Below are positions 1-8,370 of a DNA stretch of 64,000 nucleotides, piece after piece. Source of the DNA: Shiella aurantiaca (GTDB lineage: Bacteria > Bacteroidota > Bacteroidia > Cytophagales > Cyclobacteriaceae); the NCBI GenBank assembly GCA_030412945.1, contig JAUHJS010000010.1, positions 1 to 64,000 on the forward strand. The letters are read 5' to 3'. Every line of letters starts with the position of its first letter. Position 1 is the stretch's first letter. The notes under the pieces were generated by a model. That model was given only the letters and a program-made list of their open reading frames with translations, was not told where the DNA came from and searched no databases. Position numbers and translations under genes: made by a program.

Positions 1-30
1 ACACCTGGGAGAGTATGTCGTTGCCAGTTT
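1..30 (+). rRNA. rrf: 5S ribosomal RNA, 3' end (partial)
   Basis: The first bases carry the conserved 3' segment of bacterial 5S rRNA (CCTGGGAGAGTA followed by GTCGTTGCCAG). It is cut by the left window edge and followed at once by a strong terminator, as at the end of an rRNA operon. The exact mature 3' end is not determined. The 16S and 23S genes would lie to the left, outside the window. Confidence 0.8.
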
Positions 31-38
31 TTATACAA

Positions 39-67
39 AGCCCGTTCATAAGAACGGGCTTTTTTTT
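39..67 (+). terminator. Rho-independent terminator of the rRNA operon
   Basis: A 9-bp stem AGCCCGTTC / GAACGGGCT with loop ATAA is followed by eight T residues. It lies directly after the 5S rRNA end, so it most likely terminates the rrn transcript. Confidence 0.9.
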
Positions 68-112
68 GCCCTTTTTTTTACCTATTGCCTCTAAGGTTAT
101 CCATCTATTGTT

Positions 113-120
113 TAGTTTTG
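113..120 (+). promoter_or_regulatory. Possible TAnnTTTG promoter of the BatA gene
   Basis: TAGTTTTG matches the Bacteroidota -7 element, but it ends only four bases before the ATG at 125. If used, the mRNA would be leaderless or nearly so. No good -33 TTTG lies at the usual distance, so this may be chance. Confidence 0.35.
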
Positions 121-124
121 ATTT

Positions 125-2047
125 ATGGGTGAAAACTATTTTTGGTGGCTACTATTTTTACTTATCCCTATTCTTATTCATTTATTGAATTTGCGCAGGA
201 GCAAGAAGGAGTATTTTTCCAGTTTGCGGTTTTTAAAGAAGATCGTATCCGACCAAAATTCAAAGCTTAAGCTTAAGAGATATCTAATTTTATTATCTCG
301 ATTCCTCGGTATTTTATTTATCATACTTTCCTTTTTATCTTTTTATAATAGAGTTGAAGAATCCCCTCAAAACAGTAAGATTACCATTTACATTGATAAT
401 TCAATTAGCATGTCTGTTGAGAATGGGAAAGGGGCGCTATTGGATCAGGTACTTGGCTTTGTTGCCGAATTAATCACTGTTAAAGGTGATGCATTTGTTT
501 ATCGAGTAATTACTAATGATACTCCTCCGTCTTTGGCCTCATCTTATAAAAGCTATGAAGATGCATTAGATTATGTGCGTGGAATTGGTTACTCGAATTC
601 CTCAAGTACGCTCTTAGATTTGCCGAAATATGATTTGAAAGATGAATCCACCTTATATGTGTTTTCGGATTATCAAAAGGCCATTGAACTAACGAGGCCG
701 TTTGATTCTTTGTCTTTTTCATCGGTAAACTATCTTTCTCATAGTCATTCTCCCCGTTTTAATTTCTTAATTGATACTGCCTTCAGTGTTTCTAATTCGA
801 TTTCAGGCACCTTAGGTAGAGGTTTTGTCTTTCAATCGCTTCAATCGGTATCGGAAACGGGTACCTTGTATTTGAACGAATCGCAAGTTGGTTTGCTTGA
901 TTTTCAGTTAAGAGCCGATACGTTTTTCTTAACGAAGCAATATCAAGAGGTACAACGAGGGGAATTGCAAATTCAATCAGATGATGTTGTGTTTGATAAC
1001 CAATTCTTTTTTACGGTGGATATGGTGCAAGCAATTGCTGTATTGGAAATCAAAGGAAAGGATGCGATTTCACTAGAGAAGGCATTTGAAAATGAAGTTT
1101 TTAGCTATTCGATGCGTAGAGAGGATGCCTATAATTCGGCCGAACTACAGAATAAGGATTTAGTGATTTTACATGGAATAAGCGCAAATCCTTTAATCAG
1201 TGAAGATATTGAGGCACACATAAATCGGGGTGGGTACGTGCTAGTAATTCCGAATGAGAAGGGTTCTATACCATTGGTTCGAATAGAACCTTATCTTCAA
1301 TTAGTTAGGTCTGATAGTGCGGATGTGCTTAAACCAATAGATACGGATGTGCCGTATTACGATGGGGTGTTTGTGGGAAAGCAGGAGCGAATGGCTATGC
1401 CAAAAGTTCGTAGAGTTTGGGACATGGCTTTTGGTAGCAATGGTATTATGCTGTTTGATGATGGAAATAGCTTTTATGGACAACTACCGGGAGCTGCTTC
1501 CGTGTTTGTTTTGGCAAGCCCACTGGATAAGGCATTTACTGATTTTTTTACCCATAGTCTTTTTATCCCGACTTTGTATCAACTTGCCTTTAAAGCCAGT
1601 CGCTTGAATACACCCATTGCCTATTACTTGGGGAAGGGGACAATATCTATTCCTTTGCAGGTAGATGAAAATCAAGCACAGGTATTTCGCTTGGTGGATT
1701 CAGAAAAGGAGATTATTCCCATACAGCAATATGCCAATGGCGTATTGACTCTTGAATTACCATTGGCTGAACTGACGGTGGGGCACTATGATTTGATTTA
1801 TGGGGATAGTTTGTACCGGAAATTGGCCTTTAATTACCCAAAAAGTGAATCTGTTTTGGAATATTATTCACCCGATGAAGTTTTTGATACAGATAATAGT
1901 AATTTTACGGCCGTTGATTTAGACAGAATTGACCAATACCGTATTCAACTGGCTCAGGCAGGAGATGATATGGCTTTTTGGAAGTGGAGCATCCTGCTCG
2001 CTTTGATGTTTCTGGCTATTGAAGTGCTATTGATTCGTTATTTATGA
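125..2047 (+). CDS. BatA domain-containing membrane protein with vWA-like domain
   Basis: This 640-residue protein starts with the hallmark of the aerotolerance-regulator N-terminal (BatA) family: a membrane segment at about residues 6-23 followed at once by basic RR, then a second membrane segment near 56-73. The stretch after it reads IYIDNSISMS, with a MIDAS-like DxSxS at residues 91-95, as in von Willebrand A domains. A last hydrophobic helix covers about 618-639. Most of the protein is therefore probably periplasmic, anchored at both ends. In this phylum such proteins often sit near MoxR/Bat clusters, but here the next gene overlaps by 4 bp (ATGA) and encodes a dihydroorotase-like protein, an arrangement that suggests co-transcription. 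The role in stress or envelope complexes is inferred from the family; the molecular function is not known. Confidence 0.8.
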   Translation: MGENYFWWLLFLLIPILIHLLNLRRSKKEYFSSLRFLKKIVSDQNSKLKLKRYLILLSRFLGILFIILSFLSFYNRVEESPQNSKITIYIDNSISMSVENGKGALLDQVLGFVAELITVKGDAFVYRVITNDTPPSLASSYKSYEDALDYVRGIGYSNSSSTLLDLPKYDLKDESTLYVFSDYQKAIELTRPFDSLSFSSVNYLSHSHSPRFNFLIDTAFSVSNSISGTLGRGFVFQSLQSVSETGTLYLNESQVGLLDFQLRADTFFLTKQYQEVQRGELQIQSDDVVFDNQFFFTVDMVQAIAVLEIKGKDAISLEKAFENEVFSYSMRREDAYNSAELQNKDLVILHGISANPLISEDIEAHINRGGYVLVIPNEKGSIPLVRIEPYLQLVRSDSADVLKPIDTDVPYYDGVFVGKQERMAMPKVRRVWDMAFGSNGIMLFDDGNSFYGQLPGAASVFVLASPLDKAFTDFFTHSLFIPTLYQLAFKASRLNTPIAYYLGKGTISIPLQVDENQAQVFRLVDSEKEIIPIQQYANGVLTLELPLAELTVGHYDLIYGDSLYRKLAFNYPKSESVLEYYSPDEVFDTDNSNFTAVDLDRIDQYRIQLAQAGDDMAFWKWSILLALMFLAIEVLLIRYL

Positions 2048-3321
2048 CATCAAAAGGAAATATACTATTACAATCTGTAGAAATTGTAGACACCCAATCG
2101 GCTTTTCATGGGAAGAAGAAGGATATTCTCATCGAAGGTGGTAAGATTACCCAAATAGCAGATTATGGGACTTTGCGTGGCTCAAATGATTCTGTATTTA
2201 CCTTAAAGAATCTGTATGTATCTCCCGGTTTTTTTGATTTGGGCACCTTGGTACATGACCCCGGCAATGAATACCGAGAAGATTTGCACAGTGCTAAATT
2301 AGCTGCTCTGATGGGAGGGTTTACCGATTTGGCCATTTTGCCGAATACTCAGCCCGTGATTGATGACAAAAAGGGGGTACAATACATCCGTTCCCATTCG
2401 CGCGAGGTTGATTTTCATGCTCTGGCTGCGGTTACGAAAGGAGCCAAAGGGGAAGAGCTAACAGATATGATTGACTTAAATGAAGCCGGAGCTTTAGGCT
2501 TTACAGATGGTGTTAAGTCTTTGTATCATCCTGATATTTTATTGAAGACGCTTCAGTATTTGCAAAAATTCAATGGGCTTTTGATAAATCATCCTGAGGA
2601 CAAATGGCTGAGCATGTTTGGTCAAATGCATGAGGGAGTGGTGAGCACTGAATTAGGATTAAGGGGAATCCCTTCACTTGCTGAGGAAATTATTATCACC
2701 CGAGACCTTCGTCTTCTCGAATTTGCCGGAGGGAAAATTCATTTTTCGGGAATCTCTACCAAAGAGGCCGTAGAACTTATTAGAAAGGCTAAAGAAAAAG
2801 GTTTGGCGGTAAGCTGCGATGTTGCTATTCCTAATCTTTTGTATACGGACGAGGCACTGAGGACTTTCAATACTTCATTGAAGCTAAGTCCGCCCTTAAG
2901 GAGCGAGGCTGACCAAGCGGCACTTATTGAGGGATTGCTAGACGATACGATAGATGCTATAGTGAGCGGACATAGACCTTGGGATGAGGAATCTAAAAAG
3001 GTGGAGTTTGATATGGCGGAAGCGGGCATGCTTATGTTGCCGACTTTTTGGCCAGCTTTAGTTTCATTGAAAAATCGGTTGCCTTTAGAAAAGAGCATAG
3101 AAAAAATTACACAAGGGCCACGGGCTATCACTTCTTTGCCGCAAAGTGTGCTTGCCGAAGGGGCCACGGCTAAATTAACGCTTTGGAGTGCTACCGAAGA
3201 ATGGACATTTGATAGCGCCACAAACCCTTCAAAGTCCGAAAATTCTCCTTATTTTGGGAATAAATTGACCGGAAAAGTAAAAGCGGTAATTAATCGCGAT
3301 TATTTTTCTGTTTTTCAGTAA
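2044..3321 (+). CDS. Dihydroorotase-like amidohydrolase, probably catalytically inactive
   Basis: The 425-residue protein has the amidohydrolase fold of type I dihydroorotase: a short beta domain, the PGFFDLG.. strand near 61-67, the PNTQPVIDD loop and the IST-KEAVELI segment. The zinc ligands are lost. The family HxH after PGF.D is replaced by G67 and L69. The His before IST is replaced by Gly (FSGIST). The TxHH element is replaced by IPN. The catalytic Asp in the DHAPH motif is replaced by Gly (SGHRP). Only the HPED histidine and a GFTD aspartate remain. A pyrimidine-synthesis enzyme would need these residues, so this is more likely a structural or regulatory pseudo-enzyme, as known for inactive DHOase partners of aspartate transcarbamoylase. 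The ATG overlaps the BatA gene stop by 4 bp, suggesting translational coupling. Confidence 0.75.
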   Translation: MTSKGNILLQSVEIVDTQSAFHGKKKDILIEGGKITQIADYGTLRGSNDSVFTLKNLYVSPGFFDLGTLVHDPGNEYREDLHSAKLAALMGGFTDLAILPNTQPVIDDKKGVQYIRSHSREVDFHALAAVTKGAKGEELTDMIDLNEAGALGFTDGVKSLYHPDILLKTLQYLQKFNGLLINHPEDKWLSMFGQMHEGVVSTELGLRGIPSLAEEIIITRDLRLLEFAGGKIHFSGISTKEAVELIRKAKEKGLAVSCDVAIPNLLYTDEALRTFNTSLKLSPPLRSEADQAALIEGLLDDTIDAIVSGHRPWDEESKKVEFDMAEAGMLMLPTFWPALVSLKNRLPLEKSIEKITQGPRAITSLPQSVLAEGATAKLTLWSATEEWTFDSATNPSKSENSPYFGNKLTGKVKAVINRDYFSVFQ

Positions 3322-3369
3322 CAACCTTTATTTTTTTGAATCCTATAACCTAAACCAACAAAAACAATC

Positions 3370-3906
3370 ATGGAAGAAACCGTAAGCTTGAAAAACCACG
3401 CCATTAAATGGGGCGTAATTTTAGGGGTAATTAGCCTAATGATCACCCTCGTTGTGTATATTATTGATTATAGCCTTATGGCCAAAGGTTCCTTTGGATT
3501 TGCTGCTTTGGCCCTTTCAATAGGGATAGTAGTCTATTCAGGAATTTTGTACCGCAGAGAAATTGGCGGTTATATGTCGTTTAAAGATGCCTTCTTGGTG
3601 ACCTTTATCGTATTAGTACTTTCGGGTCTGATTGGGACGGTGTTTAACATGCTTCTTTTCAATGTAATTGATCCTGAATTGGCCGTGAATATGAAAGAGG
3701 TGATGCTTGATAACACCGCAGCTACCATGGAAAGCTTTGGTGCACCAGCCGATGCCATAGATGAAGCCATTGCCAATATGGAAGAGCAGGAGTTTTACAC
3801 ACCTGCGAAAATAGCCACCCAATTTGGCTGGTCCCTAATAGTTTTCGCTATTATTGCCGCTATTATCGGTTTAATTATTAAAAAGAATGAGCCAGAGATG
3901 GTTTAA
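3370..3906 (+). CDS. DUF4199 family membrane protein
   Basis: A 178-residue protein with about four membrane segments: around 12-31, 40-58, 72-95 and a last one near 152-172. The spacing and sequence, including the YRREIGGYMSFKDAF loop between helices two and three, match the Bacteroidota-specific DUF4199 family. Between helices three and four lies a soluble acidic stretch. The stop overlaps the start of the next glycosyltransferase gene (TAATG), so the two are probably translated together. The DUF4199 and family 2 glycosyltransferase pairing is common in this phylum. The biochemical function is unknown. Confidence 0.85.
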   Translation: MEETVSLKNHAIKWGVILGVISLMITLVVYIIDYSLMAKGSFGFAALALSIGIVVYSGILYRREIGGYMSFKDAFLVTFIVLVLSGLIGTVFNMLLFNVIDPELAVNMKEVMLDNTAATMESFGAPADAIDEAIANMEEQEFYTPAKIATQFGWSLIVFAIIAAIIGLIIKKNEPEMV

Positions 3907-4877
3907 TGGGAAAGCAAAACACACTTAATATATCGGTAGTCATTCCTCTTTATAACGAAGAGGAATCGCTTCCCGAACTTTGTCAATGGATTGCCCGTGT
4001 GATGGAAACGCACGGGTATTCTTATGAAGTGCTATTGGTAGACGATGGCAGCAAGGATGATTCTTGGCAGGTAGTGGAGCGATTAGCCGCTGAAAATCCT
4101 TGTATCAAGGGTATTAAATTTACCCGCAATTATGGTAAGTCGGCTGCTTTGAACATGGGCTTTAAAGAAGCTTTGGGCGAGGTGGTAATCTCCATGGATG
4201 CCGACCTGCAAGATAGTCCAGATGAGATTCCGCATCTCTATAAAATGATTAGCGAAGAGGGCTATGATTTGGTATCGGGCTGGAAGAAAAAGCGCCACGA
4301 CCCCATTAGTAAAACTATTCCTTCACTGTTTTTTAACCGTGTTACCCGCTGGATGTCGGGGATAAAGCTCCATGATTTCAATTGTGGTTTAAAAGCTTAT
4401 AAGTCACGTGTGGTGAAGAATATAGAAGTGTATGGTGAGATGCATCGCTACATTCCGGTAATTGCCAAATGGAACGGCTTCGATAGGATTGGTGAGCGTG
4501 TGGTAGAGCACCGTGCCCGCAAATATGGCAGCACGAAGTTTGGCCTTGAGCGCTTCATTTTCGGCTTTTTGGATTTATTGTCCATCACCTTTGTGAGCAA
4601 GTTTAAGAAGCGTCCGATGCACTTTTTCGGCACTTTTGGGAGCTTATCTTTTCTGGGTGGTTTTTTTATTACCTGTTACCTGATTATTCAAAAACTTTGG
4701 TTGCTTAGCCAACACAAGCCCGTGCGCGATATTACCGATCAGCCGCTTTTCTTTTTGGCCTTGGTGGCTTTGGTAGTGGGTGTGCAGTTGTTTTTGGCCG
4801 GATTTCTGGCTGAGATGATTACCCTCAACTCCAATAAAAAGAACGATTACATTATTGACAAGCATATTGGCGAGTAA
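3906..4877 (+). CDS. Family 2 glycosyltransferase, polyprenyl-phosphate type
   Basis: This 323-residue protein has the GT-A fold of GT2 enzymes: an N-terminal VVIPLYNEEES strand, VDDGSKDDSW at about residues 43-52, and the metal- and sugar-nucleotide-binding MDADLQDSPDE segment near 97-107. Two membrane helices follow (about 238-262 and 278-302). This is the DPM1/GtrB/ArnC-like layout that transfers a sugar to a polyprenyl phosphate on the cytoplasmic face. The TAATG overlap with the DUF4199 gene and a 3-bp gap to the next GT2 gene indicate one operon. The actual sugar cannot be read from the sequence. Confidence 0.88.
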   Translation: MGKQNTLNISVVIPLYNEEESLPELCQWIARVMETHGYSYEVLLVDDGSKDDSWQVVERLAAENPCIKGIKFTRNYGKSAALNMGFKEALGEVVISMDADLQDSPDEIPHLYKMISEEGYDLVSGWKKKRHDPISKTIPSLFFNRVTRWMSGIKLHDFNCGLKAYKSRVVKNIEVYGEMHRYIPVIAKWNGFDRIGERVVEHRARKYGSTKFGLERFIFGFLDLLSITFVSKFKKRPMHFFGTFGSLSFLGGFFITCYLIIQKLWLLSQHKPVRDITDQPLFFLALVALVVGVQLFLAGFLAEMITLNSNKKNDYIIDKHIGE

Positions 4878-4880
4878 GCA

Positions 4881-5846
4881 ATGGTGAAGTATTCGGTAAT
4901 TATTCCGGTCTATAATCGGCCCGATGAAGTGGATGAACTGCTGGAGTCGCTTACGCATCAGACCTTTACGGATTTTGAAGTACTTATCATTGAAGACGGA
5001 TCTTCGCGACCCTGTGAGGAAATAGTAAAGAAATACGAAAAGCAATTAGCCGTATCGTATTACTTTAAGCCAAATTCGGGGCAAGGCTTTAGCCGAAATT
5101 TTGGCTTTGAACGTGCCAAGGGAAACTATTTCATTGTATTTGATTCTGATTGCTTAATTCCTCCTCACTATTTTCAAGCAGTAGAGACTGCGCTGAATAA
5201 ATATGGCTTTGATGCTTATGGGGGGCCGGATAAGGCGCATGAGAGCTTTACCGATTTGCAGAAAGCTATTAGCTATTCCATGACTTCCTTTTTCACCACC
5301 GGAGGAATCAGAGGGAGTAAAAAGGCTATTGGCGGATTTCACCCGCGCAGCTTCAATATGGGTATTTCGCGGGCTGTATTTGAGAAAACCAAAGGCTATA
5401 TTATTACCCGCATGGGCGAAGATATTGAGTTTAGCATACGGATTCAGGCCAATGGCTTTACTACCGGATTGATAGAAGAAGCCTACGTGTACCATAAGCG
5501 CAGAACGAGCTTTTCACAGTTTTGGAAGCAGCTGCACTTTTTCGGGCGCGCCCGCATCAACATTTCCCGTTTTTTTCCTTCGGAACTAAAGCCTGTTCAT
5601 ACTTTACCCGCCTTTTTTGTGTTGGCCGAGGGCTGTTATCTGATTTCTCCTTGGATACATTTGCCCACGTTCTATTTGGGTTCAGCAGCTTTGGGGCTAT
5701 TTTCAAGCGCTATTTTTATAGATAGTACGCGCCTGAACAAGAGCTTAAAAGTTGGTTTATTAAGCGTAGGGGCTTCTTTTGTGCAGCTTACTGCTTATGG
5801 AGTGGGTTTTTGGACGGAGTTAGGTAAACGAATCAGAGGCAAATAG
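4881..5846 (+). CDS. Family 2 glycosyltransferase with C-terminal membrane segments
   Basis: A 321-residue GT2 enzyme starting YSVIIPVYNRPDE, with IIEDGSS near residue 37 and the DxD-like FDSDCLIP near 90. The acceptor region contains GEDIEFSIRI near 180, equivalent to the catalytic base ED motif of inverting GT2 enzymes. Hydrophobic segments in the last 90 residues suggest membrane attachment. It starts 3 bp after the preceding GT2 and shares its operon. A role in extracellular or cell-surface polysaccharide or glycolipid assembly is inferred. It converges on the minus-strand gene ending at 5855 with only 8 bp between and no obvious terminator. Confidence 0.85.
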   Translation: MVKYSVIIPVYNRPDEVDELLESLTHQTFTDFEVLIIEDGSSRPCEEIVKKYEKQLAVSYYFKPNSGQGFSRNFGFERAKGNYFIVFDSDCLIPPHYFQAVETALNKYGFDAYGGPDKAHESFTDLQKAISYSMTSFFTTGGIRGSKKAIGGFHPRSFNMGISRAVFEKTKGYIITRMGEDIEFSIRIQANGFTTGLIEEAYVYHKRRTSFSQFWKQLHFFGRARINISRFFPSELKPVHTLPAFFVLAEGCYLISPWIHLPTFYLGSAALGLFSSAIFIDSTRLNKSLKVGLLSVGASFVQLTAYGVGFWTELGKRIRGK

Positions 5847-5854
5847 CCTTTTTC

Positions 5855-6202
5855 TTAGCGTTTCTCCTTGGGGTATTTTTCTTGGGTGGCCTTGTAGCGC
5901 TTTTCATTGCTGTGCCAAACCCAAAAGGCCCAAATTCCTGAAATCAATACCGTAATCAAGGCTTTCTGGCCAAGTGCTGCATCCATTTTAATCAAGCGCG
6001 ATTCGCCCTCTTGAAACATCATTTGTAGCATTACAGCAAAAGGAAGTCCGAAAAGCAATGCCTTGCCCACTATGAATTTAAAGGCTCCTGTTTCCCGTTT
6101 CTCTTTCCACGAATCCAGAAACTTTAGGTCGGTAGATTCTTGAAACTGGCGTCCCTTTTCCGCATTGGGGGCTATTTCCTCAGGGCTTAGTTTTTCCGAC
6201 AT
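5855..6202 (-). CDS. Hypothetical small membrane protein
   Basis: The 115-residue protein begins with a polar, charged N-terminus of about 45 residues, followed by two membrane segments (about 46-63 and 80-97) and a lysine-rich tail. I do not recognise the family. Its start overlaps the end of the methyltransferase gene by 16 bp, so it is the last gene of a three-gene minus-strand unit (acyltransferase, methyltransferase, this protein). That context suggests an envelope or lipid role, but this is inference only. Confidence 0.6.
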   Translation of the reverse strand: MSEKLSPEEIAPNAEKGRQFQESTDLKFLDSWKEKRETGAFKFIVGKALLFGLPFAVMLQMMFQEGESRLIKMDAALGQKALITVLISGIWAFWVWHSNEKRYKATQEKYPKEKR

Positions 6203-6957
6203 AGGTATATGATTTCATTGGCAGGCAGAGCATAGCGCGCCACCTCGTTTGCGGGAAGTTGATTGATAAAGGTATTCTCATCCACCGTAAAGCCGCCTTG
6301 CGCTAAGCGATTAGCGTAATCTTTTCCATACAGGCGCACGTGATCATCTTGCCCATACATCTTTTCCCGCTCTTTGGGGTCTGTTATACTTTCATCTTGA
6401 AAAGTAACCTCCGGTATCGGATGAAAGAAAGGAATCTGTATAATAGCCCATCCGCCCGGTTTCAATATACGGTGCAGTTCACTCATAGCTTTGATGTCGT
6501 CCTGCACATGCTCCATCACGTGGTTGCAAAAGGCTACATCAAAGGAGTTGTCGGGGAAAGGAATGGCGTGAATATCCATCTTTACCTTGGCCAAAGGCGA
6601 TTCGATATCGGCTGTGATGTAGTTTTGCCCGTGTATTTTTTCAAACCTATCAATAAAACAAAGCTCGGGAGCTACGTGCAGGATGCGTTTGTTAGCCGTA
6701 AAGAAATCAGTTTTTTCTTTCAAGAAAAGCCACATCAGTCGATGGCGCTCCAATGAAAGACAATTGGGACACAAGGCATTGGCTCTAGGATTAATCCGTC
6801 CGTAAGGTAAAAACTTAGCAAAGTGATGCTCACACACTGGGCATTCTACCTTATTGCCACGGTAGAAAAGTGCCACTACTTTGAGTACCCAATGGCTAAA
6901 AAGTTGTAAATATTTGCGGGGTACTTTGCGGAGTAAGAAGCTGATTATCTTTTTCAT
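6187..6957 (-). CDS. SAM-dependent methyltransferase with N-terminal zinc-ribbon-like motif
   Basis: A 256-residue class I methyltransferase. The Methyltransf_11 core includes RILHVAPELCFIDRF as motif I, YITADIE as motif II, DIHAIPFPDNSFDVAFCNHVMEH near 132-154 and HRILKPGGWAIIQIPF near 166-181. Before it, at about residues 38-66, two CPxC pairs (CPVC and CPNC, 25 residues apart) form a probable zinc-binding knuckle. This N-terminus occurs in a family of Bacteroidota methyltransferases of unknown substrate. The start overlaps the upstream acyltransferase stop (TAATG), so the genes are coupled. The substrate is unknown. Confidence 0.8.
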   Translation of the reverse strand: MKKIISFLLRKVPRKYLQLFSHWVLKVVALFYRGNKVECPVCEHHFAKFLPYGRINPRANALCPNCLSLERHRLMWLFLKEKTDFFTANKRILHVAPELCFIDRFEKIHGQNYITADIESPLAKVKMDIHAIPFPDNSFDVAFCNHVMEHVQDDIKAMSELHRILKPGGWAIIQIPFFHPIPEVTFQDESITDPKEREKMYGQDDHVRLYGKDYANRLAQGGFTVDENTFINQLPANEVARYALPANEIIYLCRKN

Positions 6958-8096
6958 TAGGCCACCGTGTCTACCATTTCGGTTTTGTTAATTACCGTAT
7001 TGGCATACATGCCCAATACGAGTTTTTTGATTTTTTCGGCCTGTTCGCCTGCTTTTGCTAAGCGAGATTCCAGGTATTCATCAAAGCGAGCTTTGTCATC
7101 GGCATTGTACAAATGCGCGTATTGTTTCGACTGATGAATGGTATCGAAAGCGATAAAGTTGCTAGGCCACAATTTGTAGGAGCGCATAATCTGGCGGTCA
7201 ACCATATTGGCTAGTTCCTTCAATTGATCGTTCTTATTACTGAACTGTTGTAAGGTTTGGATTTCCTCATTGAGCGGTTTGCCAATAGCCAAATGCACTT
7301 TCCCTTTGCGACCCATAATGCCCGTAACCATGCTATTGAGATCGTCTTCGGCTGTTTTTACATAACCCGATTCAATTTTCATCATCAGCTCACGGGCTTT
7401 CAACATATCGCAGGGGTCAAGTTCGTAGGAAATAGAAACGGGTACAATATTGAGTGCTTGTAGATTTTCTATCAAATCATCGGCACCACTTACCACTAGC
7501 ATTTTGAGTAAACCCGGATGCGTGCGATCGAAACCGTCTTTGGTCCGGCCTTCGCGCTGGGCAATCCACACCGAAGCTTTACGCTCTACAATAGAGTGGC
7601 GAATATAGGCCGATAAACGCTGAGAAGACTCATACATTTGGCGAGGTGGCACATTACGATTCACCAAAAAGCTCTTGTTCAGGCGCGCCATATCGCTGAT
7701 CCAAGGCTCGATTAATAGGTTGTCACCAATCGCGATTTCGGTGGTTTCCAATCCGGCATCGTTGAGGGTAAGGTTCAAAATGGCAGGGTCGAGGATAATA
7801 TCGCGGTGATTGGATATAAATAAGTAGGATTTGCCCATCTCAAGGTTTTCGACCCCACTGGTGCTAAGGCCCTCAGTAGTTTGTTTCAAAAACAACTTAG
7901 CTACCAAAGAAATAATATTCTGCTGAAACTGCTTGATGGTAGTTATTTGCTCCATCTTTCCCTTGATTTCGCTGAACTGAGGTTCGGGGAAAAAGCGTTG
8001 AGAAATCCCTAGAAAAGTAGGGTTCTTAAGCAAGCCTTCTATAACAGCGGGTACTTCGTGATCGCGGTAAGGGCGAATAGCATCAAAATCCATCAT
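6957..8096 (-). CDS. 1-acyl-sn-glycerol-3-phosphate acyltransferase-like (PlsC family) protein
   Basis: The 379-residue protein carries the acyltransferase signature FISNHRDIILDPAIL near residues 96-110 (here an HRD variant of the usual NHx4D block), the AREGRTKDG block near 181 that corresponds to the EGTRS motif, and a third block around NIVPVSISYE. It probably acylates a lysophospholipid or another lipid acceptor at the inner membrane. I chose the ATG at 8096 because MMDFDAIRPY matches the normal family start; an in-frame TTG at 8117 adds seven unlikely residues. A diverged, broken copy of the first ~60 codons and the upstream region lies at 12586-12773. The stop overlaps the methyltransferase start. 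Confidence 0.82.
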   Translation of the reverse strand: MMDFDAIRPYRDHEVPAVIEGLLKNPTFLGISQRFFPEPQFSEIKGKMEQITTIKQFQQNIISLVAKLFLKQTTEGLSTSGVENLEMGKSYLFISNHRDIILDPAILNLTLNDAGLETTEIAIGDNLLIEPWISDMARLNKSFLVNRNVPPRQMYESSQRLSAYIRHSIVERKASVWIAQREGRTKDGFDRTHPGLLKMLVVSGADDLIENLQALNIVPVSISYELDPCDMLKARELMMKIESGYVKTAEDDLNSMVTGIMGRKGKVHLAIGKPLNEEIQTLQQFSNKNDQLKELANMVDRQIMRSYKLWPSNFIAFDTIHQSKQYAHLYNADDKARFDEYLESRLAKAGEQAEKIKKLVLGMYANTVINKTEMVDTVA

Positions 8097-8275
8097 AAGC
8101 CAAATTTGAGGCCGCAAGTTACTTAATTCTAGGCAATGGAGTAGTAGGCTATAGAAAGAAAAGGGATATTCTCATAGTATGTCCGCGTGGGTATATATAA
8201 GCATTTTTGTTTTCGGTTAACGTGAGTAATACTAAGGCTCTTGGATTGAGAGGTGTTTTTATTAGCTTTGATACC
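7914..8275 (+). repeat. Imperfect direct repeat, left copy
   Basis: This segment, the head of the acyltransferase gene plus about 175 bp of its upstream region, reappears at 12586-12955 in the same orientation. Over the first ~70 bases the copies match at about 85% by eye. Similarity continues to about 8176 with small indels, is lost for ~65 bp, and returns for about 35 bp at 8241-8275. That last part contains a promoter. The two copies bracket the LytTR-to-retropepsin gene block. Confidence 0.88.
8240..8270 (+). promoter_or_regulatory. Promoter upstream of the LytTR gene
   Basis: A CTTG (-33-like) at 8240-8243, 19 bp spacing and TAGCTTTG (-7, consensus TAnnTTTG) at 8263-8270 form a Bacteroidota sigma-A type promoter. 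The next gene start is at 8371, giving a leader of roughly 95 bases. The same promoter is conserved in the repeat copy at 12918-12948. Confidence 0.6.
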
Positions 8276-8370
8276 CAGATATGGTGCATTGGTAAAAGAT
8301 ATGTTGTGATATCAGATTTTATGATAGCGAAACCTGCGAGTTAAGTTTTGAATAAATTGAATGGTTTAGC

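Noticed and set aside
2739..3221. A 160-codon frame antisense to the dihydroorotase-like gene
   Set aside because: It covers a conserved region of the plus-strand protein and shows only Ser/Leu-rich low-information sequence.
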